Below are positions 13,520-26,306 of a DNA stretch of 64,000 nucleotides, in pieces (the stretch's first letter is position 1; the number at the start of each line of letters is the position of its first letter). A model generated the notes under the pieces. It was not told the DNA's origin and searched no databases. It saw only the letters and a program-made list of their open reading frames with translations. This DNA is from Taenia hydatigena (taxonomy: Eukaryota > Platyhelminthes > Cestoda > Cyclophyllidea > Taeniidae). The DNA lies in NCBI GenBank assembly GCA_036345935.2, contig JADWOT020000003.1, forward strand, positions 13,617,901 to 13,681,900, in the 5' to 3' direction. The translations under genes were made by a program, and so were the position numbers.

Positions 13520-14850
13520 CTTGCACGAAAATAGAGCGCATCAGCCCATTCCTTATGTAAGTTTCTCGGCTAAAATTTAGAAGACATACTATTTGCAGTC
13601 GGTTAGGATAAATTAGTTGTGGTATCTAGTCACCTTAACTGCAGAGTGACTTAATTTAGCTTCCAAGCAACAAAGATAAAATGAGATTTTGCAGGATTCG
13701 TTATTGGTTACCTTCCTTGTCTTTGTTGCTCTTCCGCGCCAAGAAAGCTGAACGTGTGGTAGACAATTTAGTCTACTAAAAGCGCCTAAAGTAGCAACAC
13801 ACAAAGCCTGTAACTTTCTCCTCACTCCAGAATCCCGCTTGAATTGGATGCTTTGCCGTAAGAAGCGGTGCATACAAATGCAGGATAGCAAGTCATTCGC
13901 GGATTGTTAACGGTAAGACGGAAAACAAAGGCCATTTCTTAGCACATATGATTAACCACCAAATAAGTTAGCTAGCAGCGCTAATTTTCTGCGGATTGGT
14001 AGCCTTTTAAGCATAAAGTAATGCTTCTCAATGCGCACCATTTGGATGAGACGCTGTTACTTCAGTTCAGTCATGATTTTTGCCCTCTTCAGGTAGTGTT
14101 AGGCTAACTACTTACTTTGACGCTCCCGTTACTTGATACGCCACTGAAGGCTTTAAATTGTCCGTCCGGTCAAAGTAAATTTGTTCTCACCACTAATAAC
14201 GACGTGCAATTTTTTTCTTAGAGCATTTCTTATTTAACTGTCAGAGTCAAAGTACTTAGTGAACCCAAACTTCGAGTGACTTTTTCGTTGCCTCAGCTTT
14301 GTTTGCAAATTAGAGAGTCTAGTTATATAAGTTTCTTGTCTATAGCAAACTGAAAGTTTGCCATAGCCACTCTTGATGTTAAAGGCAAAATATACATGCT
14401 TGGAGCCTGGTTATTGATTAGAGGACTACGAAGGCTGATGGTGTAGACCAGAATGAGACAGTCTTCCTCACTTTATTCATGGGTAAGTTTTGTGGCAGTA
14501 TGGAAAGTAGTTTCTTCCTTACGGAGACTTCCTTCCGACTGGTTTACTGATGGACTTGTCCTGGCTAATTTTGGCTCAATTCTTCTTGTACGCACAACTG
14601 CTAGTTATCAGCTGGATGTTTGTGGTACAAGATTTTATCTATTGTACTATACACATTCGCAAAACTGCCTTGTGTAGAAGAAGCGGCGCTTTTGGAATGT
14701 GGCACATTGAGTGGATCGTTTGGGAGCAGCCAGTGATATATTCTTTCGCTTAAAGGCTGTTAAGAACAAAAGGCTATGTCTTCTTACAGATCAGTCAGGA
14801 GGTAGTCTTGAAGGTTACGTTTTCACGACATCTAGGAAGTGAGAAACAAA
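13520..14850 (+). repeat. Diverged direct repeat, copy A'
   Basis: This is the second copy of the block at 8820-9850, in the same orientation. The copy is longer because of internal indels, notably around 14020-14130 and 14300-14550. Reading frames overlapping it (for example 13613-13891 minus and 14453-14677 plus) are not shared in frame with copy A, so they are not supported as genes. Confidence 0.75.
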
Positions 14851-15054
14851 ACGAAATCTTGGGAGCCAATTGTAACCCCTCAACGCGTATAAGTGGGCTC
14901 CTCTTTATTTTTCTTCTGATTGTATGGGTTAATCCATCCAGCTGCGTTAAATATGCTAATTTAAGCCAAACGGTTATTAAACGTGTACATTAGTATCAAT
15001 AGACCCTCTTGCATTAATTTCTGCAAATTTACTAGTACATAGCAAACACAGCGA

Positions 15055-15375
15055 TCCCGAATCACATTACTATGTTCTTCACTTGTATCACCTCATTCAT
15101 AAACATAAAGCTAAGGTTGCTAACACGGAACAGGATGTGTCGGTCTACTAGGAGCGAACAGGCTCATACGTGCTCATGCAGAGAAGGCTGGTGCACAACG
15201 CACGCTTCCGTCTGTCATACCCAACCTTTACTCATCTCCTTATTGACTATTCACCTAAAAAGCCAATCGTTGAGCGTCCAATCACAGCAACAACCCTGAC
15301 TGGTTTAAGGCAATAGCGTTGGGTTTACTCCTTTTGCAAACTTAGAGCAATGGTGAGTGTTGAAACCTGCCTATT
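15055..15375 (-). repeat. Inverted repeat, copy B'
   Basis: This is the reverse-complement partner of 11745-12062. The most conserved core contains a run with two CCAAT-type words (read on the minus strand as gattggacgctca and gattggc). The copies differ by many substitutions and a few short indels, so the duplication is not recent. Confidence 0.75.
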
Positions 15376-17037
15376 TTTTTGGCTACCCAAGACAGCATGT
15401 TAAAGATTGACTTATATCAGCTCTGTGAGGATTCTATACGCAAGCAACTCTTAAAAAACTTTCTGCCTGGCTTAAAATGGATTTAGAAAGATGTTCGATA
15501 TGAAGATTTTGGAGGAGAAGAGGTGATAATTAGCACGCACATGTTTTTATAAATATGCACACACATGCTGTGTACTTTGACCCTCGACTAACGACAAATA
15601 AGGGTTGGACGCGTTCCCATCCGTTGCTATAACGTGTCACTTGAAGTGGCTGTCTGAAGAGACGAATTATGGATCTAGACGATGTACTGTGTGAAAAAGA
15701 GGAAAGGGTTTTAATGGTCACTTAGAGGGAGCAAACACAGTCTGGAAGGCGAGTTTTTTTGCTAGTTTTTGTGATTGAATGGGCATCTAGACCGCCCAAA
15801 AGGACTAAGGGCGCACATGGACAATGAAGTAGAAGTTCGACCGCAGCACAACTTGTAAACTGAGAACTAATAAGCTCCTCAAAAGTTTTAAAATAGGGAA
15901 AGGATACTGAGCAAAAATTGTAGCTCACTAGGTCTGCTGCACATTTCATGTGCTCAAAGCACATTGTAAAGTGGCATAAAGGCTTTCAGGATGTAAAAAA
16001 AAGGAATTGACAACTAACCTATGAGTGTTTTCTTGAAAATTATTAACTGTGAGTTCCTAATAATTTTTATTTTTTGTGCAAGTCCTTTTGTCCTACCAGC
16101 GAGAGGAGTGGGGCTACTTGACTTCTATGATGGAGGCAAAGAATAATGATTAACTAATAATCATTTAAATTTTTTTGGTAAAGTGGCACATCTATCAATT
16201 TTTTTCCTTGATCTACTTCTGTCGATGCAATCATTTTAAAAATGAGTTAAAAAATTAGTTGGAATGTATGTGCAGCTGACGTGCTTGTAGCGGCTGCACA
16301 ATTCTCGTTTGGTAACGCTTCCACCTAAGATAATGTCTGGAATGACGCGTGGAAACAAAGACCAAGGGGCAGAAGAAATGCAGAAAATGATAGGGAAATA
16401 AAAAAGAAAGGGCTGTCATAACCTTTCCATAAATTTTACGAATTATGCCTATTTACTATGTTTTGTCACATTAACTTGCATTGAACGCCAAGAGAGAAGC
16501 GATTGAAAATAAGGTTCACAAATCGCAAGGGTGAGCCGATGCGGAAGGTGGACGTCGAAGATGAACTGTACAGCAATTGCAACGACTGCATGAAGGGATA
16601 CGATATCAAGTTGAAGACGCTGTGGTTTATGTATACCAAGCGCCATTGCACTCGGATTAATCCGTTGACACATGTGAAAATCGATCAGTGGGACTCGTCA
16701 CGTGCACCATTTCGCGCGATCTATTGTGATGCAGTGCCTGCCGTCCGCCAAAGCAACATTTACTTTACTTAAGACTTAGCACAAGAGCTCACTTTCTATT
16801 GTGCCATTTATATTGGCTGAATGTGTCATCCAAGAGCACAATGTTAGGGAATCAAAATCAGAATGCTTGAGTTGAGATACGAATGTATGTTTAACTGGGT
16901 ATGATAAAGTGTTCGAGCTACCCAGTCCACGTGGCTTCAGCCATGTGTATAAGTTGGAGTTTCAATTTTGCCATGAAATTCAGTTGAAGCTGTAAGCGTG
17001 CTTATATCCATGTCACAATCATACCTATGAATATAAT
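15376..17037 (+). other. Mostly featureless; one unassigned 90-codon frame at 16503-16772
   Basis: The frame at 16503-16772 is charged and cysteine-containing (it includes YSNCNDCMKGYDIKLKTLWF) and ends in a TAA-type stop region near 16772. Its G+C is higher than that of its surroundings, which is why I record it. I do not recognise a family and see no clear acceptor. It could be a last exon, a gene fragment or chance. Confidence 0.25.
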
Positions 17038-17215
17038 ATTTTGTTTGTTACGACTGCCGATTCCGATTTTGGTGACTTAGGTGGCCATATTTCCTTAGCC
17101 ATCTGAACTGGCCTCCGGGCCATGCCAGCAGCTCCATTCCGTCTGTTTATTGAATGTATATTCTGCCCTAGTATCATGCCTTCTTTTGCCTTCAAGGAAA
17201 CCTCGAGACGCTACA
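17038..17215 (-). mobile_element. Solitary LTR-like sequence (TGTAGCG... family)
   Basis: Read on the minus strand, this about 178-nt block begins tgtagcgtctcgagg and runs through the same ordered words as the two copies at 33379-33559 and 33855-34007. These include a gaaggcaaaagaaggca-type block, a gcccggaggcc-type block, a tggccacct-type block and finally aacaaacaaa. The TG...CA-type ends and single occurrence suggest a solo LTR. No partner in direct orientation is nearby. Confidence 0.6.
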
Positions 17216-20200
17216 ATGATTACGACCACATCTTTGCAATGTTTTAGGGAGTCAAGAGCAAATCATCTCGCATACTTCTATGCTTTATCCTGTTTGTCAG
17301 AAGTGAGGAGAAAACAAATTTTAACTAAAAGAACTTGAATTTTAATTTGTTTGTCACACAACAAAGTCACCGGCTGCAGATGGATAAATTTTAGGATGCT
17401 TCCTGCGATAGAAATATGGAGGCAACGCGCTTTACAGCAAATCTTTCCAATCCAACATACCACACGAAATTGGGAATAGGTTCATGGTAAAAGCTACTTA
17501 ATCCACCAATATATTTGCTTGAAAATATAAGTAGATTAAACATCAACACACCTAAATCTCTACGACTTCTCAATGGACACGTCTTTCTAGGGCTAACAAT
17601 TCAGCATTTAAGTGACTGAGTGCCGAGGGACATGGACTAGTCTTTGTTTAAATGAGCAGGGTTGTAGGTGACATACAAACACATTTTTGAAAAATTCTAG
17701 CGCACATGTGATATTTTATTTGAACTGAGGAGAATAGGTGCTCGACGAAATGATAATCTGAAGTAGGAATTCAAATCGGTGATTATAACAAATTGACTCT
17801 TTTAATTTAAGCAAATAGGATTAACTGCTCTACTGCATAATCAACATGAATTGCGACGGTAGATAGTAAAAGTGAAGGAGAATTTCCCTCATACTTCTTA
17901 GTGTTACTTACAATTGCTCTTAAGCGGGCTACCGACCTCAACACATGGCTTAATCGAAATAAGAAGGCAGAAATGAGAACATGTGGTAATAAAATTCAGG
18001 CGAAACATTTAGTCAAAGTCAAGGTGATTTCTGCGAAGGGAAAAAAACACATCTACGATAAACCCTTTGTGAAGCATCGTTCTGCATCGCTGTGTGGCAA
18101 TGCATCTCTAGTACAGGTACTTCTCTCGCAGTACTGTATTTCATCTTCAAAATCACTCATCCACATCTATGGCATTACAAAGCTGTGTTTTGGCACAGCA
18201 GTCTTCAAGCTATGAAAACAAAGCCCTGCACACTCCTCCTTCCCAACATACGGGTAAAGAAATTTCATTCGTAACTTATATTGTAATGCAGAAGAGTGAT
18301 TACTGCGAATCTCAAGTACGGTGTTGCAAAATCATATCTTACTATCATCAACCTCGGCGGGTAGTAACATTACGAACATTTGGAACCAGCTAAATGTGTT
18401 TTAAAATAATCGACAAAACAAAGAGCATTTCCAATTACCCCATTTCCTCGTCTCTCAGAATTGCCCTGCTCCACAGCTAGGCAGCAGCTGAGCAACACTA
18501 ATATGTAGTGGACCCATTCAAGAGAACAAGTCTAAGGAAGACGCCTTTGGCATACAAGAATAAATACTTTGAATGGGTAAATGCCGATAATTTCAAAACG
18601 TTACACTGTGTTTTAAGCATTAAAGAGATGTTATAAAGTTAATTGGGTGGTAGAAAACACCACTGACTAGACATCAGCATCCTCAATTACTTCCGCATTC
18701 GCTGAGCGGTACGGTGAGTTAAGGCAAACAGCATTCCTGCCTTAGCAAATGGGCATTCTGCCACACCATCTCATTAGAGGAGAATCTTATCGAGATCCCA
18801 CTGTAGCGCTATTTTTGTCATCCACATATCTTGTTGCTGATCTCCTCACCACCAGCTGCTTAGGTCTCTTCACACGTCAATTGTTTGGATGGCAGCATTA
18901 AAGAAACGCTGAGATTTACTTGTTCTATTAAATTGAGAAAGATGGTAGTTGATGCTGCCTCTGGACGTGACCCGCATCGACAGTGGGTATTGCTCATTGC
19001 GAGGAGGTATGATGTAGTAGGCACTCCATTCACTGCACGTTTGTTGGAAGCAAACCGCCTCATTATTACCTCACTTTCACAGCTGCTAATCGACTTCAAT
19101 ATTAACACTGAACGCTTTGCGGGAAGACTGCGGCAAATTTACTTTAATCGTAATCATCTTTTGGTACCAAGGAAGGGTCTCGAATTCGAAAAATAGTTGG
19201 CTTCCCCGATAGAGACTTACTTAACATGTTAGGTACTGATAAAGTGCGTGGCTTGCGCTGGTTTAAGTGGCTTCAAATGCGGTATCAGTGACTGCACCAA
19301 GACTCGCTAAACAAAAAGCATAACCGATGCAGAAAAACTTGGTAAACATTGAATCTTGTTGAAGAGTATTAAAGGCAATCATAAAACATGAGTTATTAAT
19401 GTTCCATATTAGCCAGACAAATTGCTTAAGCATAATGCGTTTGTGGTGCCTGTTTCTTTCCCTCCCATGCCTTAAAATGCCACTGAAATTCTTGCATTGA
19501 TTTCTTAATAAGGAAATTGAAAATTGTGATTGACATAAAGGATCTGAAAACCAGAGAGTTTGATTAAAGCACTGATTATAATTTCCTTTTTATCGTGCAT
19601 AACCTTCATGTTGTTAAATGGTAAATATGTAATAAAAGACTTCTGTATGCATTCTCAGAATTATCCACTAAAATTAACTATGTCTTTGCAAGTTTCAAAT
19701 AAACTAAGCAAAACAGAGCAATTCCCAATGCAGGGCAAACAGATTTTAGCAGTAGAGCTTTCATTTTTTGCCATTTGTTAAAAACAGGTAAATCTTCGGT
19801 AATAGAGACGAACAAAAAGTGCAGTTGAATATGAAATTTCAGCCTAAGTGGCTTTCAGCGAAAAAGCGTTTTAGAGCGTCAATAAATTTAGCTGACAATA
19901 ACAAATATTGTTGCGTTGTGTGCTTTCCCGCTTTCGATTTGTGGTAGTGCAAGTTATAAAAATATAGTTATTGCTTAAACTTGATTAATTTTCGTCAAAA
20001 ATTATAAAATCTGGGGCAGGAATCGCGAGATAAGTTAATCAGTGGGAATTTTCGTCAAATTTTCTTAACGGACTTGGGTTCTAGTCGCATTGCATTGCAT
20101 TCTCAAAAATGTTACATAAAGGAGATTGTTCGGTTTAGGATTGAGCCGACCTGCTCGTTAATGCCAGCACGTGCTAGTCATAGCGTGGTAGTTGTCCATG

Positions 20201-21726
20201 GATTTAAAGCAATTCGCAACTATATTTACCCACTTAGAAGACGGACCTCCTCCTCGCCTGCAAGAAAGATCTGCTATCAGCTTCCATTCCTTCTATTCAG
20301 GATCCTTCAATCTTCCTGTGTAAGCATTAGGAGGCAAAGCGTTGAAGAGATAACAAAAGGCAAGCTCTTTAATACCCACATATGATGCATTTCTTTGATG
20401 GTCAAAAGATTAACGGAGCAGCCTTTAGTAATTAATTATCCAAAGCAATACGGTGCACAATTTAACGACATTGGTTGTCGATGCTTTCCTATCTACTAAG
20501 AAACTCGCACGCAGTATTTGCGAAGTCGCCAAAGAGACGAGTGTCGAATACAACGAGGCATTTCCATAACATCTCTTGGTTGTACAGCCTTTATAATAAA
20601 AACGAGCCGTTATAGCAATCATGGGCATAAAAATCGAATTAATCAGTGATGAGTTCTACGCCTTTGTGATCACAAGCATTAATTCTTCGTTCAAGTTATT
20701 TCAGAATCTCGGTGGTTACAAAATTTTGGGTGCGTTAAGTTCCTTTTTCTTACTTCCTACTAACTCACCCCATCGCATGCTTAAGAGGAACATGGCACAA
20801 AATATTGGGATTTACATGCATCCAGGCTAATCTGATGGACACTATCGTGGATATTTTCTTAACGAAGAATCTAATCGTCGCCACTTTACTTCTAGTGTGG
20901 ATCTGTTAAGCGATGTTGCTATGGGTCCCATCATGTTAGCTGTCAAACGGGATTCAAAGGTGCTTCTTGTATCCAGATCAGTACTAAAAAATCTGATAAA
21001 GAGACCTCTGAAGTTGCCTTGTAGAAAAACAATAGAGAAGAACTGAGGAACCAATCTTGAGCAATGGTGATGATCTTAGCTGCTTATATCAAAGCCTCCT
21101 TAATTTCTTATGCCACCAAGAATAGAGCTTTCGCAAAAATAGCCCTTCTGTTCTATCAAATGTTTCAAACCCACGAGTTTTAATAAAAACATTTAATCTT
21201 GTTTGAAGTATCTTCCGCCATAACCAAAAAATTTGCTCTACAATAGAGTAAAACTGAGAATAGCTACATCTGAGATTATCAAAATCTGAGAAGTGTAGTG
21301 AGCTGGTGATCTGCAAACAGAGAATCTGCTAGCGCCTTATACTGAGCACTGAAAAATCCCTCTTTCCCCCCATTACAATTTTTAACACAAACAAATCCCT
21401 TAGGAGGCCACAATAATGAGCTGTGACCTGCGAAGCTTAAAGTAGATGTGCGTTTATGCGCGTAGCGTGCCATGTTGTCTCGATGGACAGAGGCGAAGAA
21501 ATACGATTATAATGGAACACGAGGCACTTCAACTCTGATACAACCAAAGTGCGATTACCTTAACGAAAGGTAGAACTGTCGATGGCTGTTCAGCCCCTAG
21601 AGCTGTTCGCGATACCGATCGCCAGTTCAAAATGCAGCAGTTCACATATTCGTTCGATATGTAGCAAATTTCGAGCAAGAACATGGGTATTGGTCATTCC
21701 AGAGGTAGGCAAGCAGCCATTTCAAA
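17216..21726. other. No supported gene
   Basis: Frames up to 104 codons occur (for example 17901-18215, 18885-19196 and 20074-20385, all plus), but none has a recognised motif or paired splice borders. I see no repeat shared with the rest of the window. Confidence 0.35.
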
Positions 21727-21839
21727 TTAGCGGCGAAATAATTCAGCCATATCAGTAGCGTTAACGTTGCCGTGTTCCATTTGAGTAGATTCTGCTTCTC
21801 GTTTCCATCGACGCACCTCACGAAGGCGTTCCTGCGCAC
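21727..21839 (-). CDS. Possible 3'-terminal exon of an unidentified gene
   Basis: After an acceptor-like ctaagttag on the minus strand, a frame entered in phase 1 reads AQERLREVRRWKREAEST, then a short polar tail, and closes on AELFRR and a TAA stop at 21727-21729. The highly charged, heptad-compatible sequence is typical of a coiled-coil or helical C-terminus, unlike the random composition of neighbouring frames. No upstream exon was identified, and an overlapping frame (21642-21839 minus) is also open. The family is unknown. Confidence 0.3.
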
Positions 21840-22555
21840 CTAACTTAGCATGCCAGCATGAAAAGAGATTCCTCCTTGCAGCATCGAAGGACTAAAGAAT
21901 GGTTGATTAATTAATTTTATTCGCGACACGCATCACAGATCAATTTCCACATAGGTCAGCTACGAAGAGGTCAATTGCACAGCCAGCATCTTCCACTGGT
22001 AATTATGGATCTCTGCCTTGTCATTGCGCCTACCACATTTAAATCGCCATCGCGTCCCTTGCGCTTCGTTTCGTCCTTCCCTTCAGTCTTCTACTCATCC
22101 CTGGTTTCTGCCACCCTCCTTACCATCCCACATCACCCTCAACCGTATCAAATGATGCAGATAAAAGGCACGGAAATTGGAGTTAGTTCTGCTAAAAAGC
22201 TCTCCTGCTTTTCCTTTACCTTCTAACTTGCTTTTTTATGCGCGTGCACCATTTTGACATTGTCTCAAATGGGTACTCAATAGAGTAAACCTGTATAGAG
22301 AGAACTATGAGTGTTCACTTCAAGTGTTTCGTCAGGTAAAAGTATATTTTTCCTTAAAGCTAAGTCAAGCCCATATTTTTTATTTAGTGGTGTGCCTAGA
22401 TGGGTAGACAAATAAACGTATGCGTGGATATACGAAAATAGAAAGGAGTGAAGAAGTACTACAAGAATAAACCGTGCACAGACTTCTCTTCTTTTACTCC
22501 CTCGCTTCTTTTGTCACTTATCCGCTTTCTTTTCCTAAAGCTGAACAATAATGCT

Positions 22556-22616
22556 ACGTTGCCTCAACTAGAGAGTTCCAGCAACCGCCATCATAGTCCC
22601 TAGTTGAAGGCAACGT
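22556..22616. repeat. Hairpin-forming inverted repeat
   Basis: The arm acgttgcctcaactag at 22556-22571 pairs with ctagttgaaggcaacgt at 22600-22616, with a single bulged base and a loop of about 28 nt. No function is assigned. Confidence 0.6.
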
Positions 22617-22750
22617 TTCGTCTAGGTGCAACATTAAGAACACTCTTTAAAAACTCACGTTTGTCATCTTTGTGGCAATTTTTAGGGGTAAGTTCCCAAC
22701 TTCCTTAACTAACACTTTACACAGCGTCCAACGCGCTACACTAATCTTTT

Positions 22751-22980
22751 ATGCCTCTCTTATACATGTTCATAACCGTCAATTCAGCAGCAGTGATGGC
22801 AGAAAAATTGGACTGTAATCTCTTGCTCAGTTTCCTGTATGGTTGCGCATTTCACTGCAGTATGCCACGCTGGGCTTACCTTGACCCAACTAGCTTAGAC
22901 CAGATCAAATTAGACTCGGTTAGGTACCTCAGCCAACCTCGAAGAGTTTATATTTGAATGAGCAAGTATAAGAGAGGCAT
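22751..22980. mobile_element. Possible 230-bp element with 15-bp perfect terminal inverted repeats
   Basis: The word atgcctctcttatac (22751-22765) is matched exactly by its reverse complement gtataagagaggcat (22966-22980). The interior has an open frame (22751-22957 plus) without recognised motifs. I see no clear target-site duplication, so a miniature transposon is suggested but not shown. Confidence 0.35.
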
Positions 22981-24399
22981 GGCTATCTGTTCTGTCATGG
23001 ATTTTCTCAGAGTTGTCCGAATGCACTACTATTCAAATTAATTCGATCAATACCCTTTTTTCATAACAAAACGACTCGACACAACTTCGAGTCATACAAA
23101 ACGGGGTCTTCATGCACACGTAGAAAGTGGATCTGTTGATGTCCTTGAATTAAGGGAGTAGGAGTCCTCCCGTCTTTTCCTACTTTCGCATCCCCTGCTT
23201 CAACGCATCTTTAGTGAGTGTCATCTGTCTTACCGCTCTACACGGTCCCAAACATTGCCCATGCACCTTTGCAATCCAACAAAGAGATAGATTCACTCCG
23301 TACACACCACTCGCTTTCATACGTTTTTGTGTATTCTAGTGATCTCTGAATGCCTCTCTCATCCTAGCTTTCTCATGATTTAGCCATCTACACCTCCTCC
23401 AAATTCAATCTTCACTCTCCCACGTCTCCTTACCCTACCTCATCCTTCACCAACGCCGTTTTTGTGGGTTCTATTCGGCCCTCCTCTCCTTTTATCTAAT
23501 CTCCAATCATGATATGTCCAAGTGATTCAGTGATGTAGTTCCTCGACCAAAATAAGCGTTGAGTGGAATAAATAGGACGGGACCGCTCTTCTCAAACGGC
23601 CTAACTTGACTTAGATCGTGCACCTAGCCTTATCCCATCCAGGGGCTTGTATTTAACATTTCCCATATCCTGCCATTTCGGTCTTTACCATGCCACCTCG
23701 ACTCAGTCCTAAATTCTTTCATTTCTCCATTCGCCCACTCAAAAGGGAAAGTGAACTCGTTGTTTTAGATCTTCGCTTTGCAGTTCGAGACTGCAAAACG
23801 TCTTGCGCCAGATTAAAACGGACCCTAGCTTATAGCACCAGTATCCAGAAATTCCTATGCAAGCACAGAACAAATGGATCAGTCATATAATTCAGTGTAC
23901 TGGAATATTTACTAGGAGAAATTTAAGGCAATTTCTATGTTTAACAATTTTGGGGGTCGCAACCGCGCAGTTACTGCCATTGGACAGTGCAAATCTTAGG
24001 GATGTCACCTCCACTTCCCCTTGCGTTCGACAGTAGACCAAAGTGATCTGTCGCTTGTGATCCTCATTTCACGGATTGCGTCTCACATTTCACCGCACCA
24101 GTACTACAAGTAACAGGCAACATGTGACAAGTAAGACTCTCAAATCAAGATAATAAAAAGGCACCAAAAGTGAAGAAATGAAACAAGAGACACAGAGCAG
24201 AAACAGACAAAAAATAATGAAGCTAATGGTGAAGATAAACTTGCACTATCATCACCCCATAGACTACTGCTCTCTACCTGCCTATTCCAATAGAGGTGTT
24301 CTGCACCAACTATATCGGTCCTCCTGACAAACAACACCACTCTATGCCTCAGGGCCCTAAGAAACTGAACTACCTCCCACTGTTTTCAACATGGCAGAA
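22981..24399. other. No supported gene
   Basis: Pyrimidine-rich sequence with short frames only. I could not follow the inverted duplication described at 24.4-34.4 kb into this stretch with confidence. Confidence 0.4.
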
Positions 24400-24635
24400 G
24401 TAGCATCGGTCACCCGTACCGCCATTCGTAAGTTCCACACCAGCATTAGAAAATCAAAGCTAACCTTGCCTCCTTGTATTTACCCGATGGCCAATTTTGC
24501 AACAATCAGCAGTAAGCTAGTATAGCGACGATTCGAAATTTTATTAATACTTCTTCCCATTAACGGAACAGACGGTGCTGTAGAGGTTACCAAATGAAGG
24601 AAGCAGCGACTTATTTACAAGCAGAGCATAAAGAT

Positions 24636-26306
24636 CTACACAATATCCGTTGCACGAGAAAGCAAAGTCTCTTCAATAGTATAATTCTTAACCTTCTCCC
24701 ATGGCTGGCCTTCGCACTTCTCTTCCGTCGGCACGCCAACTTCTGCAATAATTAACTTCTAAAATGCAAATAAAAGCAAACCAGTACACAAAATACGGCC
24801 TCCTTTCACAGTGAGACGCCTTTTAAAATGGCTCACAACCTTCGCGACAGATGATGCGACACGTAGATGCGCAGCAACGTCACGTGCAGATCGAGTGACA
24901 GATGATGGCACCACAATAACTGCGTAAGCCGCATGACGCAAACAAGGTGACTCAGCATAGAGGAGATAATCGACGCCGCCCAAAGTCAAGGCAGGCCGCA
25001 CAATCCATCCCCTCGAGCGATAATACAAATAAGCCGCGTAGCGAAGATGGAATGGCGTCAAGGCAGGCTCTGCACTCGGATTACTCGGTGAGGAGAGAAG
25101 GTCCCAAAGATGATGAGTGGGTGTCTGAACAGCCAAAAAGGCCAAAGCGAAAGTTAGAAAAAACCAGAAGATCGATCAGTGCCCACAGTCACAAGAAGAG
25201 GGTTTAGCATAGAGTCTGATGAACTGTGAAAAGTGATTCACCCAATCCCTCAAATAATGGATCCATGATGCCAATTTATCGTCATCGATGACGATGGACA
25301 CTGAAGCCGTGAGTGCGCGATGTGTAGCTGGAATCAGAATATGGGGAGCGTGAATGGATAGTGTCAGCGTAAATGGAGTCTTGCATTTATGGGGGAACGC
25401 ACAGCCGTATGGATTCAGGGCGAACCGATGGGACAAAGTCCAAACAGCTCGATTAAAGCATACGGGGAGATGGCTAGATGGTAGAAACATTGATGAATGC
25501 TACATAGATCTGTAAAAGATTGGTGGATGAGTACGAGGTGGATGGATATGGGATAAAAGCGTATATACCATTAAACTGAAAAATTTTTAAAAAGATAGAG
25601 ACAGTTGAATTGATGAAGAGATGGAAAGTTAATACGTGTTGAATTAATTTGCAGAAGTTTTACGCATGGATCACCGTTGATGAGTTGGTAACAGATAAAT
25701 GCATTAGAGAAGCGTAGACGATGGGGAATTCCACTCATCAAAAAATTTATTATTTTATCTACCTTGTTGTTCGTCGCATCACCCTCTACCAAATTTGCCT
25801 TTTCGACGAATTTCTGCGGGATCCTCACCCTCAGCACGCCCAGTCCATGCAACAAGAAGAACATCTACACGATCCACTGAAGATGTTAAAAATTAACTAC
25901 CTCTGTGTCGAACAAGAACAACTTTGAAGGCCTCCCATATCCTCTCCTTTTAGCCTCTTCTTCTGGTGCATAACCGTAGCACCCCTAGGACAAAAAACTG
26001 CAACTGAGGCCAAAGAAAGCAACCACTAACCATATTTTGCAAAATTTCAATCTCCGCTTGGCAATTTGGACCATCGATAACAGCTGCTTTAGACGGGCTG
26101 AAGGGATCCATCAAAGTTGCCGTGAACGCGTGGAAGCTATTGCTGCCATTTTGGCGAGCAAGAGGATAAATTGAGGGACGTCGAAGTGGTACATCCTCGT
26201 CAAAACCAACCTTCCTCCGACCCAAAAATAGTCCCTTCTGCTCCTCCTCTTCATCCTCTCTCGATTTATTCACGGAGAACTTGCTGTTAGAAAACTGTCT
26301 ATTCGC
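24636..26306 (-). CDS. tRNA-splicing endonuclease subunit Sen2 (TSEN2), five 3' exons
   Basis: TSEN2/Sen2 is the subunit of the nuclear tRNA-splicing endonuclease that cleaves the 5' splice site of pre-tRNA introns. Exons on the minus strand are 26306-26031 (92 codons), 25984-25901 (28), 25864-25763 (34), 25124-24840 (95) and 24758-24636 (40 plus TAG). All introns are phase 0, with lengths 46, 36, 638 and 81 nt. Exon 1 ends AEIEILQNM, the family's segment before the GYFG-like turn that opens exon 2. Exon 3 has MFFLLHGLGVLRV (EEAFFLxxxLGxL in the family). Exon 4 is the nuclease domain: RYAAYLYYRSRGWIVRP, then DYLLYAESPCLRHAAYAV, then SSVAK. Counting from exon 1, catalytic Tyr210, His218 and Lys249 correspond to human Tyr369, His377 and Lys416. 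The C-terminus IEETLLSRA matches the family's VQEVILSRW. The 5' end and start codon are not resolved; a conserved block at 26.31-26.5 kb may hold another exon. Confidence 0.88.
25490..25565. repeat. GGAT-type low-complexity tract in TSEN2 intron
   Basis: Irregular GGTGGATG and GGATGGAT words lie in the 638-nt intron between TSEN2 exons 3 and 4. A comparable ATCC-rich tract sits at the matching place in the TSEN2 pseudogene (about 56.84-56.98 kb, opposite strand). Confidence 0.5.

Noticed and set aside
24947..25207. 86-codon plus-strand ORF, highly basic
   Set aside because: It is the antisense shadow of the TSEN2 catalytic exon, whose family motifs are on the minus strand.
25721..25927. Plus-strand frame resembling the minus frame at 56340-56675 (shared FDEF and QEEH/REEG-type residues)
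   Set aside because: At first it looked like a dispersed protein repeat. It is the antisense of TSEN2 exons 2-3 and their introns, and the resemblance comes from the segmental duplication.
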